DNA of 64,000 bases from JAJPKK01 sp963747835 (GTDB lineage: Bacteria > Pseudomonadota > Alphaproteobacteria > Rhizobiales > Xanthobacteraceae), in contig CAVVGO010000005.1 in NCBI GenBank assembly GCA_963747835.1, positions 1,674,001 to 1,738,000 on the forward strand. Reading direction: 5' to 3'. The notes under the pieces were generated by a model that saw only the letters and a list, made by a program, of their open reading frames with translations, was not told where the DNA came from and searched no databases. Each line of letters opens with the position of its first letter. The first letter of the stretch is position 1. This document shows, piece by piece, positions 38,025-48,336 of the stretch. The position numbers and the translations under genes are program-made.

Positions 38025-39706
38025 TGACATCCCCGAATGAGGAACTGGTCTTCGTGCCGCTCGGCGGCGTCGGACGAGATCGGGATGAACCTGTCGCTCT
38101 ACGGCCTCGGCTCGGAGCGTAAGAGGGCGTGGCTCGCTGTCGACCTCGGCGTCGCCTTCGCGGGAGACGACTTGCCCGGAATCGATCTCATCATGCCGGA
38201 CATCCGCTTCCTTGTGCAGGAGCGGCGCAATCTCGTCGGCCTCGTGCTCACCCACGCCCATGAGGATCATTACGGCGCGCTCATGGACCTGTGGCCGCGC
38301 CTGAAAGTGCCCGTCTATGCGACGCCGTTCACGGCGGCGCTATCACGAGGCCAAGCGCCAGTCGGAGCCGGGCGCGCCGCATATCCCAATCACCATCGTG
38401 CCGCTCGGCGGCCGGATTTCAAGCTTCCGCCGTTCGACATCGAGTTCGTTTCGGTCGCGCATTCGATCCCGGAATCGAACGCGCTCATCATCCGCACCAG
38501 CCTCGGCGCGGTGCTCCATACCGGCGACTGGAAGCTCGATCCGACGCCGCTCATCGGCGTGCCGACCGACGAAGCCAAGCTTCGGGCGCTGGGTGACGCC
38601 GGCTGCCTTGCCGTGATCGGGGATTTCGACCAATGCGGTGCGCGAGGGCCGCTCGCCTTCGGAGACCGATGTCGGCGAAATCCCTCAAGGAACTGATCGC
38701 GACTGCGCCGCGGCCGCGTCGCGGTGACGACCTTTGCGTCGAACGTGGCGCGCATCCGCGCCGTCGCCGCCGCGGCGCGCGCCTGCGGCCGCGAGGTGGT
38801 GGTGGTCGGGCCGCGCCATGGAGCGCATCGTTCAGGTCGCGCGCGAGACCGGCTATCTCGACGGCGTCCAGGACTTTCGCGGCACCGATGCCTACGGCTA
38901 CCTGCCGCCCGACAAGGTGGTGGCGCTGTGCACCGGCAGCCAGGGCGAGCCGCGCGCGGCGCTCTCCCGCATCGCGCTCGACGAGCATCCTGACGTAACG
39001 CTGGCCCGCGGCGATCGGGTGATCTTTTCTTCCCGCACCATTCCCGGCAACGAAAAGGCGGTCGGCCGGGTCATCAACGGCCTGGTCTCCCAGGGCATCG
39101 AGGTGATCACCGACCGCACCCATCTGGTTCATGTCTCCGGCCATCCGCGCCGCGCCGAGCTCGAAGATCTGCTTGCGCTGGGTGCGGCCGCAGATCGTCG
39201 TGCCGGTACATGGCGAGGCGTTGCATCTTTCCGAGCACGCCGCGCTCGCCCGCAAAGTGGGAGTGCCGTCAAACCGTCGTCTGCGCTAATGGCGACCTGG
39301 TGCAGCTTGCGCCGGGCAAGGCCGGCGTGATCGATGAGGTTCCGCCAGGGAAGGCTCTACAAGGATGGCCGGCTCGTCATCGACGCCGAGGAGCGCACCG
39401 TTGCCGACCGCCGCCGGCTCGGCTTCGTCGGAATCGTGTCGGTCGCCCTCGCTCTCGACGACAAGGGCGTCCTGCACGGCGAGCCCGAGGTCGAATTGAT
39501 CGGCATCCCGCACGCCGCAGCGGACGGGCGGACGTTCAGTGATATCGCCCTTAATGCCGCAATCGAAACCGTCGATAACCTGCCGCGGGCGCGGCGCCGC
39601 GATCCGGATGCGGCCGCCGATGCGGTCCAGCCGCGCGGTGCGCGCCGCGATCGCGGCGCAATGGGGCAAGAAGCCAATATGCGTCGTCCACGTGTTGGCG
39701 GTATGA
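38024..39706 (+). CDS. rnj: Ribonuclease J (about eleven frameshifts)
   Basis: This metallo-beta-lactamase/beta-CASP exo- and endoribonuclease matures rRNA and degrades mRNA. The start ATG overlaps the birA stop. Visible parts in order are EELVFVPLGGVG, the Zn-binding THAHEDHYGAL, EFVSVAHSIPESNALII, the LHTGDWKLDPTPL region, FASNVARIRAVAAAA, LCTGSQGEPRAALSRIA, HVSGHPRRAELEDLL, PVHGEALHLSEHA and a C-terminus ending KKPICVVHVLAV. Ten single-base insertions and one deletion, from 38074 to 39632, interrupt it. Removing them gives 557 residues, the family length. This is the worst stretch of the window and almost certainly reflects poor base calling. Confidence 0.85.
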
Positions 39707-39798
39707 TCGGCGGCGGATTTCGAGAAGTTGCCGACTTTCGACCCAAATCATGTGTGCGCAAGATGCGACGCTAAACCTTCGAATTGAGGATGACGACC

Positions 39799-40206
<408 letters not shown>

Positions 40207-40214
40207 GGTGACCG

Positions 40215-40487
40215 GTGCCGTGGACCACGATTGCCGCCATCTATTTCATTTTCTGGTGGCTGGTTTTCTTCATGGTCTTGCCATGGGGCATCCGCTCCCA
40301 GGATGAGCACGGCGAGGTCGTGCCCGGCACCGACCCGGGAGCGCCGGCGGTTCATGGGCTCAAGGTCAAGCTGGTATGGACGACGGTGGTTTCGACCATA
40401 TTATTCGGCCTGTTCTATTGGGCCTATGTGACCAAGGCGGTCGCATTGGAGGATCTTGTGACCCTGTGGGGCTGGATTAAGATCTGA
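40215..40487 (+). CDS. DUF1467 family membrane protein
   Basis: The 90-residue protein starts at GTG with GAGG at optimal distance. Two TM helices (TIAAIYFIFWWLVFFMVLPW and LVWTTVVSTILFGLFYWAYV) flank a short polar loop (GIRSQDEHGEVVPGTDPGAP) with the charged pattern of DUF1467 proteins. The family is confined largely to alphaproteobacteria, next to mce and proS. Its function is unknown. It is the last gene before the terminator that closes the long nuo-to-mce transcription unit. Confidence 0.88.
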   Translation: MPWTTIAAIYFIFWWLVFFMVLPWGIRSQDEHGEVVPGTDPGAPAVHGLKVKLVWTTVVSTILFGLFYWAYVTKAVALEDLVTLWGWIKI

Positions 40488-40923
40488 AGGTGTTGCCCAT
40501 AAGCGCGGTTGATTCACACAAAATGTCGATCCAAAAAAATAAAGCAGGGCCGATGCCCTGCTTTTAACTCAATCAAGTGCCGCACCGTTCGCCTCCAGGT
40601 TGTTTTTGGTGGCTTCTTGGTTGGAGTGGCTGCGGTAGATCGCGCCGCCGGTTGTTCCTCCCTCAGACTTGGACCGACCCGCTTGAGCACAACCCTACGT
40701 GCCCTGATGTCGCGAGTGAGTTACTCGTACTCAAAAAGGCCCACATTGTCATCAGGGTTGTCGTGCACTGCACCATGAGCGGGCAAGCCACGCGATTTGT
40801 GCCGGTTTCGCGACAATCGGCATGACAAAACCTGTTGAATTCTTTGGCGCTCTTGTGTTTTGCGAGGCGTTCCGGCTTCACTGAAAACGCGCGAATCTCA
40901 ATTCGAATCGATGTGCGGAGAAA
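40488..40923. other. Intergenic region between the nuo unit and proS
   Basis: An intrinsic terminator occupies its left part. The remaining ~350 bases hold no convincing gene: frames on both strands give Cys/Ser-rich, unfamiliar peptides. The proS leader ends in GGAGAAA directly before its ATG, so the right end must carry the proS promoter, which I cannot place. Confidence 0.4.
40541..40567 (+). terminator. Intrinsic terminator after the nuo-birA-rnj-mce-DUF1467 unit
   Basis: AAAGCAGGGC and GCCCTGCTTT form a perfect 10-bp stem around a four-base loop (CGAT), followed by TT on the plus strand and flanked on the left by an A-run (AAAAAAATAA). The minus strand therefore also ends the hairpin with a long U-run, so it could stop transcription in both directions. 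It lies about 55 bases after the DUF1467 stop. Confidence 0.85.
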
Positions 40924-42246
40924 ATGCGACTTTCACGATATTTTTTGCCGATCCTGCGCGAAACGCCCAAGGAAGCCGAAATCGTCTCGCATCGGTTGAT
41001 GCTGCGTGCCGGCATGGTTCGCCAGGAGGCGGCCGGCATTTACGCCTTCCTGCCACTCGGACTACGCGTGTTGCAGAAGATATGCCGCATCGTGCGCGAG
41101 GAGCAGGATCGCTCCGGCGCCATCGAGATGCTGATGCCGACGATCCAATCGGCCGATCTGTGGCGTGAAAGCGGGCGTTACGAGGATTACGGCAAGGAAA
41201 TGCTTCGCATCAAGGATCGCCACGAGCGCGACATGCTCTACGGCCCGACCAACGAGGAGATGATCACCGAGATTTTCCGCGCCTATGTGCGCTCCTACAA
41301 AGACCTGCCGCTCAACCTGTATCACTTGCAATGGAAGTTCCGCGACGAGGTTCGGCCCCGCTTCGGCACCATGCGGTCGCGCGAATTCCTCATGAAAGAT
41401 GCCTATTCGTTCGACCTCGACTTTGCCGGCGCAAAGCACGCCTACAACCGCATGTTCGTCGCCTATCTGCGCACTTTCGCCCGTATGGGGCTGCGAGCGA
41501 TCCCGATGGTCGCCGACACCGGACCGATCGGCGGCAACCTCAGCCATGAATTCATCATCCTCGCCTCAACCGGCGAGAGCGAGGTGTTTTGTCACCGCGA
41601 CTACTTGACCTTCCCGATCCCCGACGATGACGTGAATTTCGACGACGTCGCCGCCTTGCAGGCGATAGTCGACACTTGGACATCGCGGTACGCCGCCACT
41701 TCGGACAAGCATGAGCCGGCAGCCTTCGACGCGCTGCCGGACGACGTCAAGATGTCGGCGCGCGGCATCGAGGTCGGCCACATCTTCCATTTCGGCACCA
41801 AATATTCGCTGCCGATGCGTGCCGTGGTGGCCGGCCCGGACGGTGGTGAGCACCCCGTGCACATGGGCTCCTACGGGATCGGACCGACCCGCCTCGTTGC
41901 CGCCATCATCGAGGCATTCCACGACGATGCCGGCATCAAGTGGCCGGAGGCGGTGGCGCCGTTCCGGGTCACGATCCTCAACCTCAAGCAGGGCGACGCT
42001 GCGACCGACGCGGCGTCCGAAGGCCTTTATCGGGAATTGAACGCCCGCAATGTCGAGGTTCTCTACAATGATCTTGAGGAGCGGCCGGGGGCGAAGTTCG
42101 CCGCGGCCGACCTGATCGGCATTCCGTGGCAGATCCTGGTCGGGCCGAAGGGCCTGGCCGAGGGCAAGGTCGAGATCAAGAAGCGGGCGGACGGCGGCCG
42201 GGAATTGCTCTCGCCCGCGGAGGCCGTCGCGCGCGTGGGACAATAA
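40924..42246 (+). CDS. proS: Prolyl-tRNA synthetase
   Basis: Class II synthetase of the short alphaproteobacterial type: 440 residues, without the editing (INS) domain found in E. coli ProS. Motif 1 and 2 regions are visible in MLRAGMVRQEAAGIYAFLPLG and FRDEVRPRFGTMRSREFLMKD, the motif 3 region in GSYGIGPTRL, and the anticodon-binding domain starts near VTILNLKQGD. GGAGAAA immediately precedes the ATG. It is the first gene of a unit that continues with lolC and lolD. Confidence 0.95.
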   Translation: MRLSRYFLPILRETPKEAEIVSHRLMLRAGMVRQEAAGIYAFLPLGLRVLQKICRIVREEQDRSGAIEMLMPTIQSADLWRESGRYEDYGKEMLRIKDRHERDMLYGPTNEEMITEIFRAYVRSYKDLPLNLYHLQWKFRDEVRPRFGTMRSREFLMKDAYSFDLDFAGAKHAYNRMFVAYLRTFARMGLRAIPMVADTGPIGGNLSHEFIILASTGESEVFCHRDYLTFPIPDDDVNFDDVAALQAIVDTWTSRYAATSDKHEPAAFDALPDDVKMSARGIEVGHIFHFGTKYSLPMRAVVAGPDGGEHPVHMGSYGIGPTRLVAAIIEAFHDDAGIKWPEAVAPFRVTILNLKQGDAATDAASEGLYRELNARNVEVLYNDLEERPGAKFAAADLIGIPWQILVGPKGLAEGKVEIKKRADGGRELLSPAEAVARVGQ

Positions 42247-42336
42247 ACCGCGCGACGAACCTGTGCGCGACGGCAACGGACTGTTAAATCCTGGTGGCGG
42301 CAAGCCGCCAGAATCGGGTCAAATCGGGCGCAGGGA

Positions 42337-43611
42337 ATGATCATGACTGATGTGACCTCCACGCGCCCTTTCGCGCCGTTCGAATGGATGCTGTCGTTGC
42401 GGTATCTGCGGTCCAGACGGCGCGAGGGCTTCATTTCCTTCATCGCGGCGATCTCCTTCCTGAGCCTCACCATAGGGGTCGCGGCGCTCATCATCGTGAT
42501 GGCGGTGATGAACGGGTTCCGCACCGAACTGCTCGACAAGATTCTCGGGCTCAACGGCCATCTCCTGATCCAGCCGCTCGATTCTCCGCTCACCGACTGG
42601 GAAGCGGTGGCCGCACGGGTTGCGGCGGTGCCGGGCGTGCGCCTTGCGGCGCCCGTGGTCGAAGGGCAGGCACTCGCGTCCTCGCCCTTTAATGCCAACG
42701 GCGTCCTGGTGCGCGGCATCCGTGGCGCCGACTTTGTCCGGCTTGGCACTATCGCGAGCAACATCCGCCAGGGCACGCTCGCGGGGTTCGACGAAGGCCA
42801 GGGCGTCGCCATCGGCCGCAGGCTTGCCGAGCAATTGTCGATCCAGGCCGGCGACAGCCTGACGCTGGTTTCGCCGCGCGGCGCCGTGACCCCCATGGGC
42901 ACCACGCCGCGCATAAAACCCTACAAGGTGGCGGCGATCTTCGAGATCGGCATGTCGGAGTACGACACCGCCTTTGTGTTCATGCCGATGCCCGAAGCGC
43001 AGGCCTATTTCAATCGCGCCGGTGACGTCACCGCTATCGAGGTCTACGTGGACAATCCCGACCACGTCGATCGCTTTCGCAAACCGATCGCCGACGCCGC
43101 CCAGCGCCCGATCTTCATGATCGACTGGCACCAGCGCAACGCGACGTTTTTCAACGCTTTGCAGGTCGAGCGCAATGTGATGTTCCTGATCCTCACCCTG
43201 ATCGTGCTGGTGGCTGCGCTGAGCATCCTCTCCGCGCTCATCATGCTGGTGAAGGACAAGAGCCAGAACATCGCCATCTTGCGCACAATGGGCGCCACGC
43301 AATACGCGGTGATGCGTGTCTTCATGATCACCGGCACGGCGATCGGGCTCATCGGCACCGCGACCGGTCTGATCGTCGGCACGCTATTCTGCTCCAATAT
43401 CGAGTCGATCCGGCAATTCCTGTCCTGGCTTACCAATACGGAATTGTTCCCGCCGGAACTGTATTTCCTCTCGCGCCTGCCGGCCGAGATGGACGTCGGT
43501 GAGACCACCGCCGTGGTCGTCCTTGCATTGACGCTCTCGTTCCTGGCGACGCTTTATCCGTCCTGGCGGGCGGCGCGGCTTGATCCGGTCGAGGCGTTGC
43601 GCGGCGAGTGA
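42337..43611 (+). CDS. lolC: Lipoprotein-releasing ABC transporter permease LolC/LolE
   Basis: The 424-residue inner-membrane permease extracts outer-membrane lipoproteins for LolA. It has the MacB/FtsX-like layout: first TM (FISFIAAISFLSLTIGVAAL), a periplasmic domain of about 220 residues, then three TM helices (VMFLILTLIVLVAALSILSAL; FMITGTAIGLIGTATGLIVG; VVVLALTLSFLATLYPSW) and a C-terminus of the SWRAARLDPVEALRGE type. Alphaproteobacteria often have one fused LolC/E-type (LolF-like) permease acting as a homodimer, which may apply here since no second permease gene follows. lolD begins inside its stop codon (GTGA). Confidence 0.92.
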   Translation: MIMTDVTSTRPFAPFEWMLSLRYLRSRRREGFISFIAAISFLSLTIGVAALIIVMAVMNGFRTELLDKILGLNGHLLIQPLDSPLTDWEAVAARVAAVPGVRLAAPVVEGQALASSPFNANGVLVRGIRGADFVRLGTIASNIRQGTLAGFDEGQGVAIGRRLAEQLSIQAGDSLTLVSPRGAVTPMGTTPRIKPYKVAAIFEIGMSEYDTAFVFMPMPEAQAYFNRAGDVTAIEVYVDNPDHVDRFRKPIADAAQRPIFMIDWHQRNATFFNALQVERNVMFLILTLIVLVAALSILSALIMLVKDKSQNIAILRTMGATQYAVMRVFMITGTAIGLIGTATGLIVGTLFCSNIESIRQFLSWLTNTELFPPELYFLSRLPAEMDVGETTAVVVLALTLSFLATLYPSWRAARLDPVEALRGE

Positions 43612-44306
43612 TCGAGATGGCCGACACCGCACCCGTGATCTACCTGAAGGGCATCGAGCGCCATTACCGCCAAGGTGAGGACCGGCTGGATATCCTGTGC
43701 GGTGTGGAGCTTGCGGTGTGGGCCGGGCAATCGGTCGCTCTGATCGCGCCATCGGGTGCCGGCAAGTCGACCCTCCTGCATATTGCGGGACTGCTCGAGC
43801 ACCAGGACGCCGGCGAGGTCTTCATCGGCGAGACCGCGACGGCCGGGCTCGGGGATACCGCCCGGACCCGGCTGCGTCGCGTCGAAATGGGCTTCGTCTA
43901 CCAAGCGCACCATCTGTTGCCGGAATTCACCGCGCTCGAAAACGTCACGATGCCGCAGTTGATACGCGGGCTCTCGCGCCGCGACGCCAACGCTCGCGCC
44001 CGCGAACTGCTCGGCTATCTCGGCCTCAAGGAGCGGGTCGACCACCGGCCGGGTGAATTGTCCGGCGGCGAGCAGCAGCGGGTCGCGATCGCCCGTGCGG
44101 TCGCCAACGCGCCGCGCATCCTGCTTGCCGACGAGCCGACCGGAAACCTCGATCCGCGCACCGCCGAGCGGGTGTTTTCCGCGCTCACCCAATTGGTGCG
44201 AGCCTCCGGCCTCGCGGCGATCATCGCGACCCACAACATGGACATCGCCGCCAGGATGGATCGTCGGGTCACGTTGCGCGACGGCAAGGTTCTTGAACTG
44301 GAATAG
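43608..44306 (+). CDS. lolD: Lipoprotein-releasing ABC transporter ATP-binding protein LolD
   Basis: The 232-residue ATPase energises lipoprotein release with the upstream permease. Walker A is APSGAGKST, the Q-loop YQAHHLLPEFTALENV is typical of the MacB/LolD group, the signature is LSGGEQQR and Walker B is ILLADEPTGNLD. The start GTG overlaps the lolC stop; an ATG nine bases later is an alternative. Translational coupling to lolC is likely. Confidence 0.93.
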   Translation: MIEMADTAPVIYLKGIERHYRQGEDRLDILCGVELAVWAGQSVALIAPSGAGKSTLLHIAGLLEHQDAGEVFIGETATAGLGDTARTRLRRVEMGFVYQAHHLLPEFTALENVTMPQLIRGLSRRDANARARELLGYLGLKERVDHRPGELSGGEQQRVAIARAVANAPRILLADEPTGNLDPRTAERVFSALTQLVRASGLAAIIATHNMDIAARMDRRVTLRDGKVLELE

Positions 44307-44434
44307 CGAGCGTGGGCGCACGATTCCGGCCGCTGACGAGAGGCTGATTGTTGGTATCGAGACCGATTACGGCACCGGCCTGATGACCGCTTTAACCACA
44401 ACGCGGCGCAGCCCCAACGCCTCGCGAAATGGAG
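44307..44434. other. Intergenic region after lolD
   Basis: No gene or terminator is seen in these bases. They lead into a good sigma70-type promoter candidate placed in front of a 32-codon membrane micropeptide. Confidence 0.3.
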
Positions 44435-44463
44435 TTGACCGAGAACAGACCATGAACTATGTT
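44435..44463 (+). promoter_or_regulatory. Sigma70-type promoter candidate for the membrane micropeptide
   Basis: TTGACC at 44435-44440 and TATGTT at 44458-44463 are separated by exactly 17 bases and lie 28 bases upstream of the micropeptide ATG. This pair is among the best -35/-10 matches I found in the window, and its position suggests the small gene has its own transcript, possibly extending into dnaE. Confidence 0.5.
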
Positions 44464-44491
44464 CCCTCTTCGTTCAACCCGGGAGGGCAAC

Positions 44492-44590
44492 ATGTTTCGC
44501 GCCGTTGTGGAAGAAGCCGCCGCACTCGCATCGATCACACTGTTCATCGGCATGATCGCAGTTTGGGCGCAGGTGCTATCGGTTCTGTAA
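44492..44590 (+). CDS. 32-residue single-TM membrane micropeptide
   Basis: A strong GGGAGGGCAAC site precedes ATG. The peptide MFRAVVEEAAALASITLFIG continues MIAVWAQVLSVL. A short acidic N-terminus is followed by one hydrophobic helix, as in other small membrane proteins. I believe similar peptides occur between lolD and dnaE in related genomes, but this is from memory of the family pattern and not checked here. Such peptides are easily missed by gene callers. The function is unknown; no partner is evident apart from the nearby LolCD transporter. Confidence 0.55.
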   Translation: MFRAVVEEAAALASITLFIGMIAVWAQVLSVL

Positions 44591-44822
44591 ATCGCCGGGT
44601 GAGTGCGGCACGGTCGGTGGGGCGGGTTAGCGCAAGCGAGACGCCACTGCCGCGCCGTAACCGCGGACCCAGCCGCACGATCCTGTGCATTGCGCGCCCG
44701 CGGTGGTCGTCGGGGTGGACACGCCGGCGCCGCGCCCGCACGATCATCAGATCGTGCGAATCGATCGCAACGCGTTTTCCGCTCCCCATATTTGGCGCAG
44801 CAATTCCGCAGGAAGCAGATTT
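44591..44822. other. Leader region of dnaE
   Basis: About 230 bases separate the micropeptide from the dnaE ATG. The dnaE frame is open upstream, but its sequence there is Arg/Pro-rich and unlike PHP-domain sequence, so I start dnaE at MALDFVHLHLHS. No strong ribosome-binding site is seen (GGAAGCAGATTT only) and no terminator. Confidence 0.35.
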
Positions 44823-47800
44823 ATGGCGCTCGATTTCGTCCACCTCCACCTCCATTCAGCCTATTCGCTGCTCGAAGGCGCGCTGCCGATCGCGCGGCTT
44901 GCCGAGCTTGCCAAGGCCGATCGCCAGCCGGCGCTAGCGCTCACCGATACCAACAACATGTTCGGAGCACTGGAGTTCTCCGACAAGATGGCGGGTGCCG
45001 GCATCCAGCCAATCGTCGGCTGCGCCCTGTCGGTCGATTGCGGTGATCAGGACCATCAGATGCGGCCCGCCGGGATCGGTGGCGTCGCTCATTCCGCGCC
45101 CCGGTTGGTCCTGCTTGCAGCGACGCAAGCCGGCTACCGCAATCTGCTGCATCTCAACTCGCGCGCATTCCTCGATCACGCCGGCACCGAGCCGCCCCAT
45201 GTCAAACTTTCTTGGCTCGAGGGCCATGCGGATGGTCTGATCGCCCTCACGGGCGGGCCGGACGGCCTCATCAACCGCGCCATCCTGTCGGGCCAGGCCA
45301 ACCTCGTTCCATCGCGCGCCGACGCGTTGCTGGCGCTGTTCGGCAATCGGCTCTACGTGGAATTGCAGCGCCATGGCATGGCCGACGAACGCGCGGTCGA
45401 GCCTGCGCTGATCGATCTCGCTTACCAAAAGGGCATCCCGCTCGTCGCCACCAATGAGCCGTTCTTCGCCACCGCCGAGGACTACGAGGCTCACGACGCC
45501 CTGCTGTGCATTGCTGAAGGGCGGCTTTTGGCGGAGGTGGATCGGCGCCACCTCACCAGCGAGCATCGCTTCAAGACCCGGGCCGAGATGACCGCGCTTT
45601 TCGTGGACATTCCGGAGGCCCTTGCGTCCACGGTGGAGATCGCCGCGCGATGCGCGTTCCGGCCGGTGGCGCGAAAGCCGATCCTGCCGCGCTTTGCTCT
45701 CGTCGGCGAGAGCGACGCCGTCGACGAGGGCGTCGAGCTGCGCAAGCGGGCGGAGGAGGGGTTGCGGCGGCGCATCGACGCCCACGGCATCGCGGCGGGG
45801 TTCACTGAGGAACAGTACCGCGAGCGCCTCGCCTTCGAGCTCTCGGTGATCGAGCGGATGAAATATCCGGGCTATTTCCTGATTGTCGCCGATTTCATTC
45901 AATGGGCCAAATCCAAGGGTATTCCGGTCGGCCCCGGGCGCGGCTCGGGTGCGGGTTCGCTGGTCGCCTATTCGCTCACCATCACCGACCTCGACCCGAT
46001 CCGGTTCGGCCTGATCTTTGAACGCTTCCTCAATCCCGAGCGGGTATCGATGCCGGACTTCGACATCGATTTCTGCCAGACCCGGCGCGATGAGGTCATC
46101 GACTACGTGCAGAGCCGTTACGGCCGCGATCAGGTTGCCCAGATCATCACCTTCGGCAGCCTCCAAGCGCGCGGCGTACTGCGCGATGTCGGCCGTGTGC
46201 TGGAGATGCCTTACGGGCAGGTCGACAAACTGTGCAAGCTCGTGCCGCAGAACCCGGCGGCGCCGGTGACGCTGTCCCGCGCCATTGCGGACGAACCACG
46301 CCTGCAGGCGGAGCGCGACCGCGAGCCGATCGTCGCCCGCGCCTTCACCATCGCGCAAAAGCTCGAGGGCCTCTATCGCCACGCCTCGACCCACGCGGCC
46401 GGCATCGTGATCGGCGACCGTCCGCTCGCCGAACTCGTGCCGCTCTACCGCGATCCGAAGTCCAACATGCCGGTGACCCAGTTCAATATGAAATGGGTCG
46501 AGCAGGCGGGCCTCGTTAAATTCGATTTTCTCGGCCTCAAGACCCTGACGGTACTTGAAACCGCGGTGAAGCTCGTGGCGGCACGTGACATCGAGATCGA
46601 CCTGTCCCGGATACCTCTGGACGACGGCAAAACCTACGAGATGTTGGCGCGAGGCGAAACGGTTGGCATCTTCCAGGTGGAAAGCCAGGGTATGCGCCGC
46701 GCCCTGGTTGACATGCGGCCCGACCGTTTCGAGGATCTCATCGTTCTGGTCGCGCTCTATCGTCCCGGCCCGATGGCGAACATCCCGACCTATTGTGCCC
46801 GCAAGCTCGGCCAGGAGCGCACCGACTACCTGCATCCCAAGTTGCAACCGATCCTGCAACCGACCTATGGCATCATCACCTATCAGGAGCAGGTGATGCA
46901 GATCGCCCAGGACCTCGCCGGATACAGCCTCGGCGAGGCCGACCTGCTGCGCCGCGCCATGGGCAAGAAGATCCGCAAGGAGATGGAACAGCAGCGCGAG
47001 CGCTTCATGTCGGGGGCGGTCGCCCGCGGTATCGCGCCGCCCGATGCGGAGGCAATCTTCGAGGCCTGCGCCAAGTTCGCCGACTACGGCTTCAACAAAT
47101 CCCACTCCGCGCCCTATGCGCTGCTGACCTATCAGACCGCCTACATGAAGGCGAACTATCCAGTCGAATTCCTCGCGGCGTCGATGACCCTCGACATGGG
47201 CAACACCGACAAGCTCGCGGAATTCCGCACCGAAGCGAAGCGCCTCGGTATCACGGTCGAACCGCCATCGATCAACCACTCGGGCGTTGATTTCGATGTT
47301 GCCGGCAACACCATTCGCTATGCGTTGGCGGCCGTCAAAGGGGTCGGGCGCGCGGCAGTCGAAACCATCGTTGCGGCCCGCGAACGCCCATTCGCAGATT
47401 TTTCAGACTTCGCCGGGCGCGTGAACCCGCGCGCTATCAACAAGCGGGTGCTGGAAAGCTTGGCCGCGGCCGGCGCCTTCGACGGACTGGAGCCCGACCG
47501 GGCACGGGCCACCGCGGCAGTCGATATCGTGCTGGCCACAGCTCAACGCGCCCACGAGGCCGCGGCGAGCGGCCAGAGTGAATTGTTCGGTGGTCCGGCG
47601 GCGCCCGAAAAGCTCAAGCTCCCCGATGTGCCGAGCTGGTTCCCGGCGGAGCGCCTGCAACGCGAATATGACGCCGTCGGATTCTTCCTGACCGGGCATC
47701 CGCTCGATGATTATGCCGGCGTGCTCAAGAGCATGCAGGTGCAATCCTGGGTGGGTTTTTCGCGCCAGGTGAAGGCTGGCGTCACCGCCGGCAGAATAGC

Positions 47801-48329
47801 CGCCACCGTGGTGTCGCGGGCGGAGCGGCGTACCAAGACCGGCAACAAGATGGGAATCATCGGACTGTCCGATCCGTCCGGCCAGTTCGAGGCGGTGATT
47901 TTTTCCGAAGGGCTGCAGCAATACCGCGATCTGCTGGAGCCCGGCAGCCCAGTGCTGCTTGCCGTGACCGCCGAAGCGCAGGGCGATGAGGTGAGAGCCC
48001 GCATCCAGACTGTCGAGTTGCTCGAGCGCGCCGCCGCCAAAGTGCAAAAGGGATTACGTATCTTCGTGCGCGACGACACCGCGCTCGACGCTGTCGCCAA
48101 GCGCCTCGACGGCAGGGCAGGCGGCCAGGGCGGCAAGCAAGGTGCAGGCGAAGCGCGAGGCCCATCAGGTGCCGAAGCGGCCCAGGCCGGCGGGGAGGTC
48201 AACCTCGTGGTGCTCCTCGACGCCGGCGCAGAGGTCGAGGTCAAGCTCCCGGGCCGCTACAAGGTAAGCCCCCAGATCGCCGGTGCCATCAAGGCAGTGC
48301 CGGGCGTTGTCGAGGTGCAGGCAGTGTAA
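44823..48329 (+). CDS. dnaE: DNA polymerase III subunit alpha
   Basis: The 1,168-residue replicative polymerase has an N-terminal PHP domain (FVHLHLHSAYSLLEGAL), a palm with SKGIPVGPGRGSGAGSLVAY and the catalytic aspartates of MPDFDIDFCQ, fingers/thumb with MGKKIRKEM, a tandem helix-hairpin-helix (ALAAVKGVGRAAVETIV) and an OB domain near residue 1000. A low-complexity Gly/Ala/Gln-rich linker (RAGGQGGKQGAGEARGPSG) precedes the last strand region. It is the housekeeping DnaE1 type and not the ImuB-linked DnaE2. The gene is unbroken, in contrast to the region just upstream. Confidence 0.95.
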   Translation: MALDFVHLHLHSAYSLLEGALPIARLAELAKADRQPALALTDTNNMFGALEFSDKMAGAGIQPIVGCALSVDCGDQDHQMRPAGIGGVAHSAPRLVLLAATQAGYRNLLHLNSRAFLDHAGTEPPHVKLSWLEGHADGLIALTGGPDGLINRAILSGQANLVPSRADALLALFGNRLYVELQRHGMADERAVEPALIDLAYQKGIPLVATNEPFFATAEDYEAHDALLCIAEGRLLAEVDRRHLTSEHRFKTRAEMTALFVDIPEALASTVEIAARCAFRPVARKPILPRFALVGESDAVDEGVELRKRAEEGLRRRIDAHGIAAGFTEEQYRERLAFELSVIERMKYPGYFLIVADFIQWAKSKGIPVGPGRGSGAGSLVAYSLTITDLDPIRFGLIFERFLNPERVSMPDFDIDFCQTRRDEVIDYVQSRYGRDQVAQIITFGSLQARGVLRDVGRVLEMPYGQVDKLCKLVPQNPAAPVTLSRAIADEPRLQAERDREPIVARAFTIAQKLEGLYRHASTHAAGIVIGDRPLAELVPLYRDPKSNMPVTQFNMKWVEQAGLVKFDFLGLKTLTVLETAVKLVAARDIEIDLSRIPLDDGKTYEMLARGETVGIFQVESQGMRRALVDMRPDRFEDLIVLVALYRPGPMANIPTYCARKLGQERTDYLHPKLQPILQPTYGIITYQEQVMQIAQDLAGYSLGEADLLRRAMGKKIRKEMEQQRERFMSGAVARGIAPPDAEAIFEACAKFADYGFNKSHSAPYALLTYQTAYMKANYPVEFLAASMTLDMGNTDKLAEFRTEAKRLGITVEPPSINHSGVDFDVAGNTIRYALAAVKGVGRAAVETIVAARERPFADFSDFAGRVNPRAINKRVLESLAAAGAFDGLEPDRARATAAVDIVLATAQRAHEAAASGQSELFGGPAAPEKLKLPDVPSWFPAERLQREYDAVGFFLTGHPLDDYAGVLKSMQVQSWVGFSRQVKAGVTAGRIAATVVSRAERRTKTGNKMGIIGLSDPSGQFEAVIFSEGLQQYRDLLEPGSPVLLAVTAEAQGDEVRARIQTVELLERAAAKVQKGLRIFVRDDTALDAVAKRLDGRAGGQGGKQGAGEARGPSGAEAAQAGGEVNLVVLLDAGAEVEVKLPGRYKVSPQIAGAIKAVPGVVEVQAV

Positions 48330-48336
48330 GGGCGCT

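Noticed and set aside
44934..47279. 781-codon minus-strand open frame
   Set aside because: It lies wholly antisense to dnaE, whose catalytic motifs are intact. The composition is that of a shadow frame.
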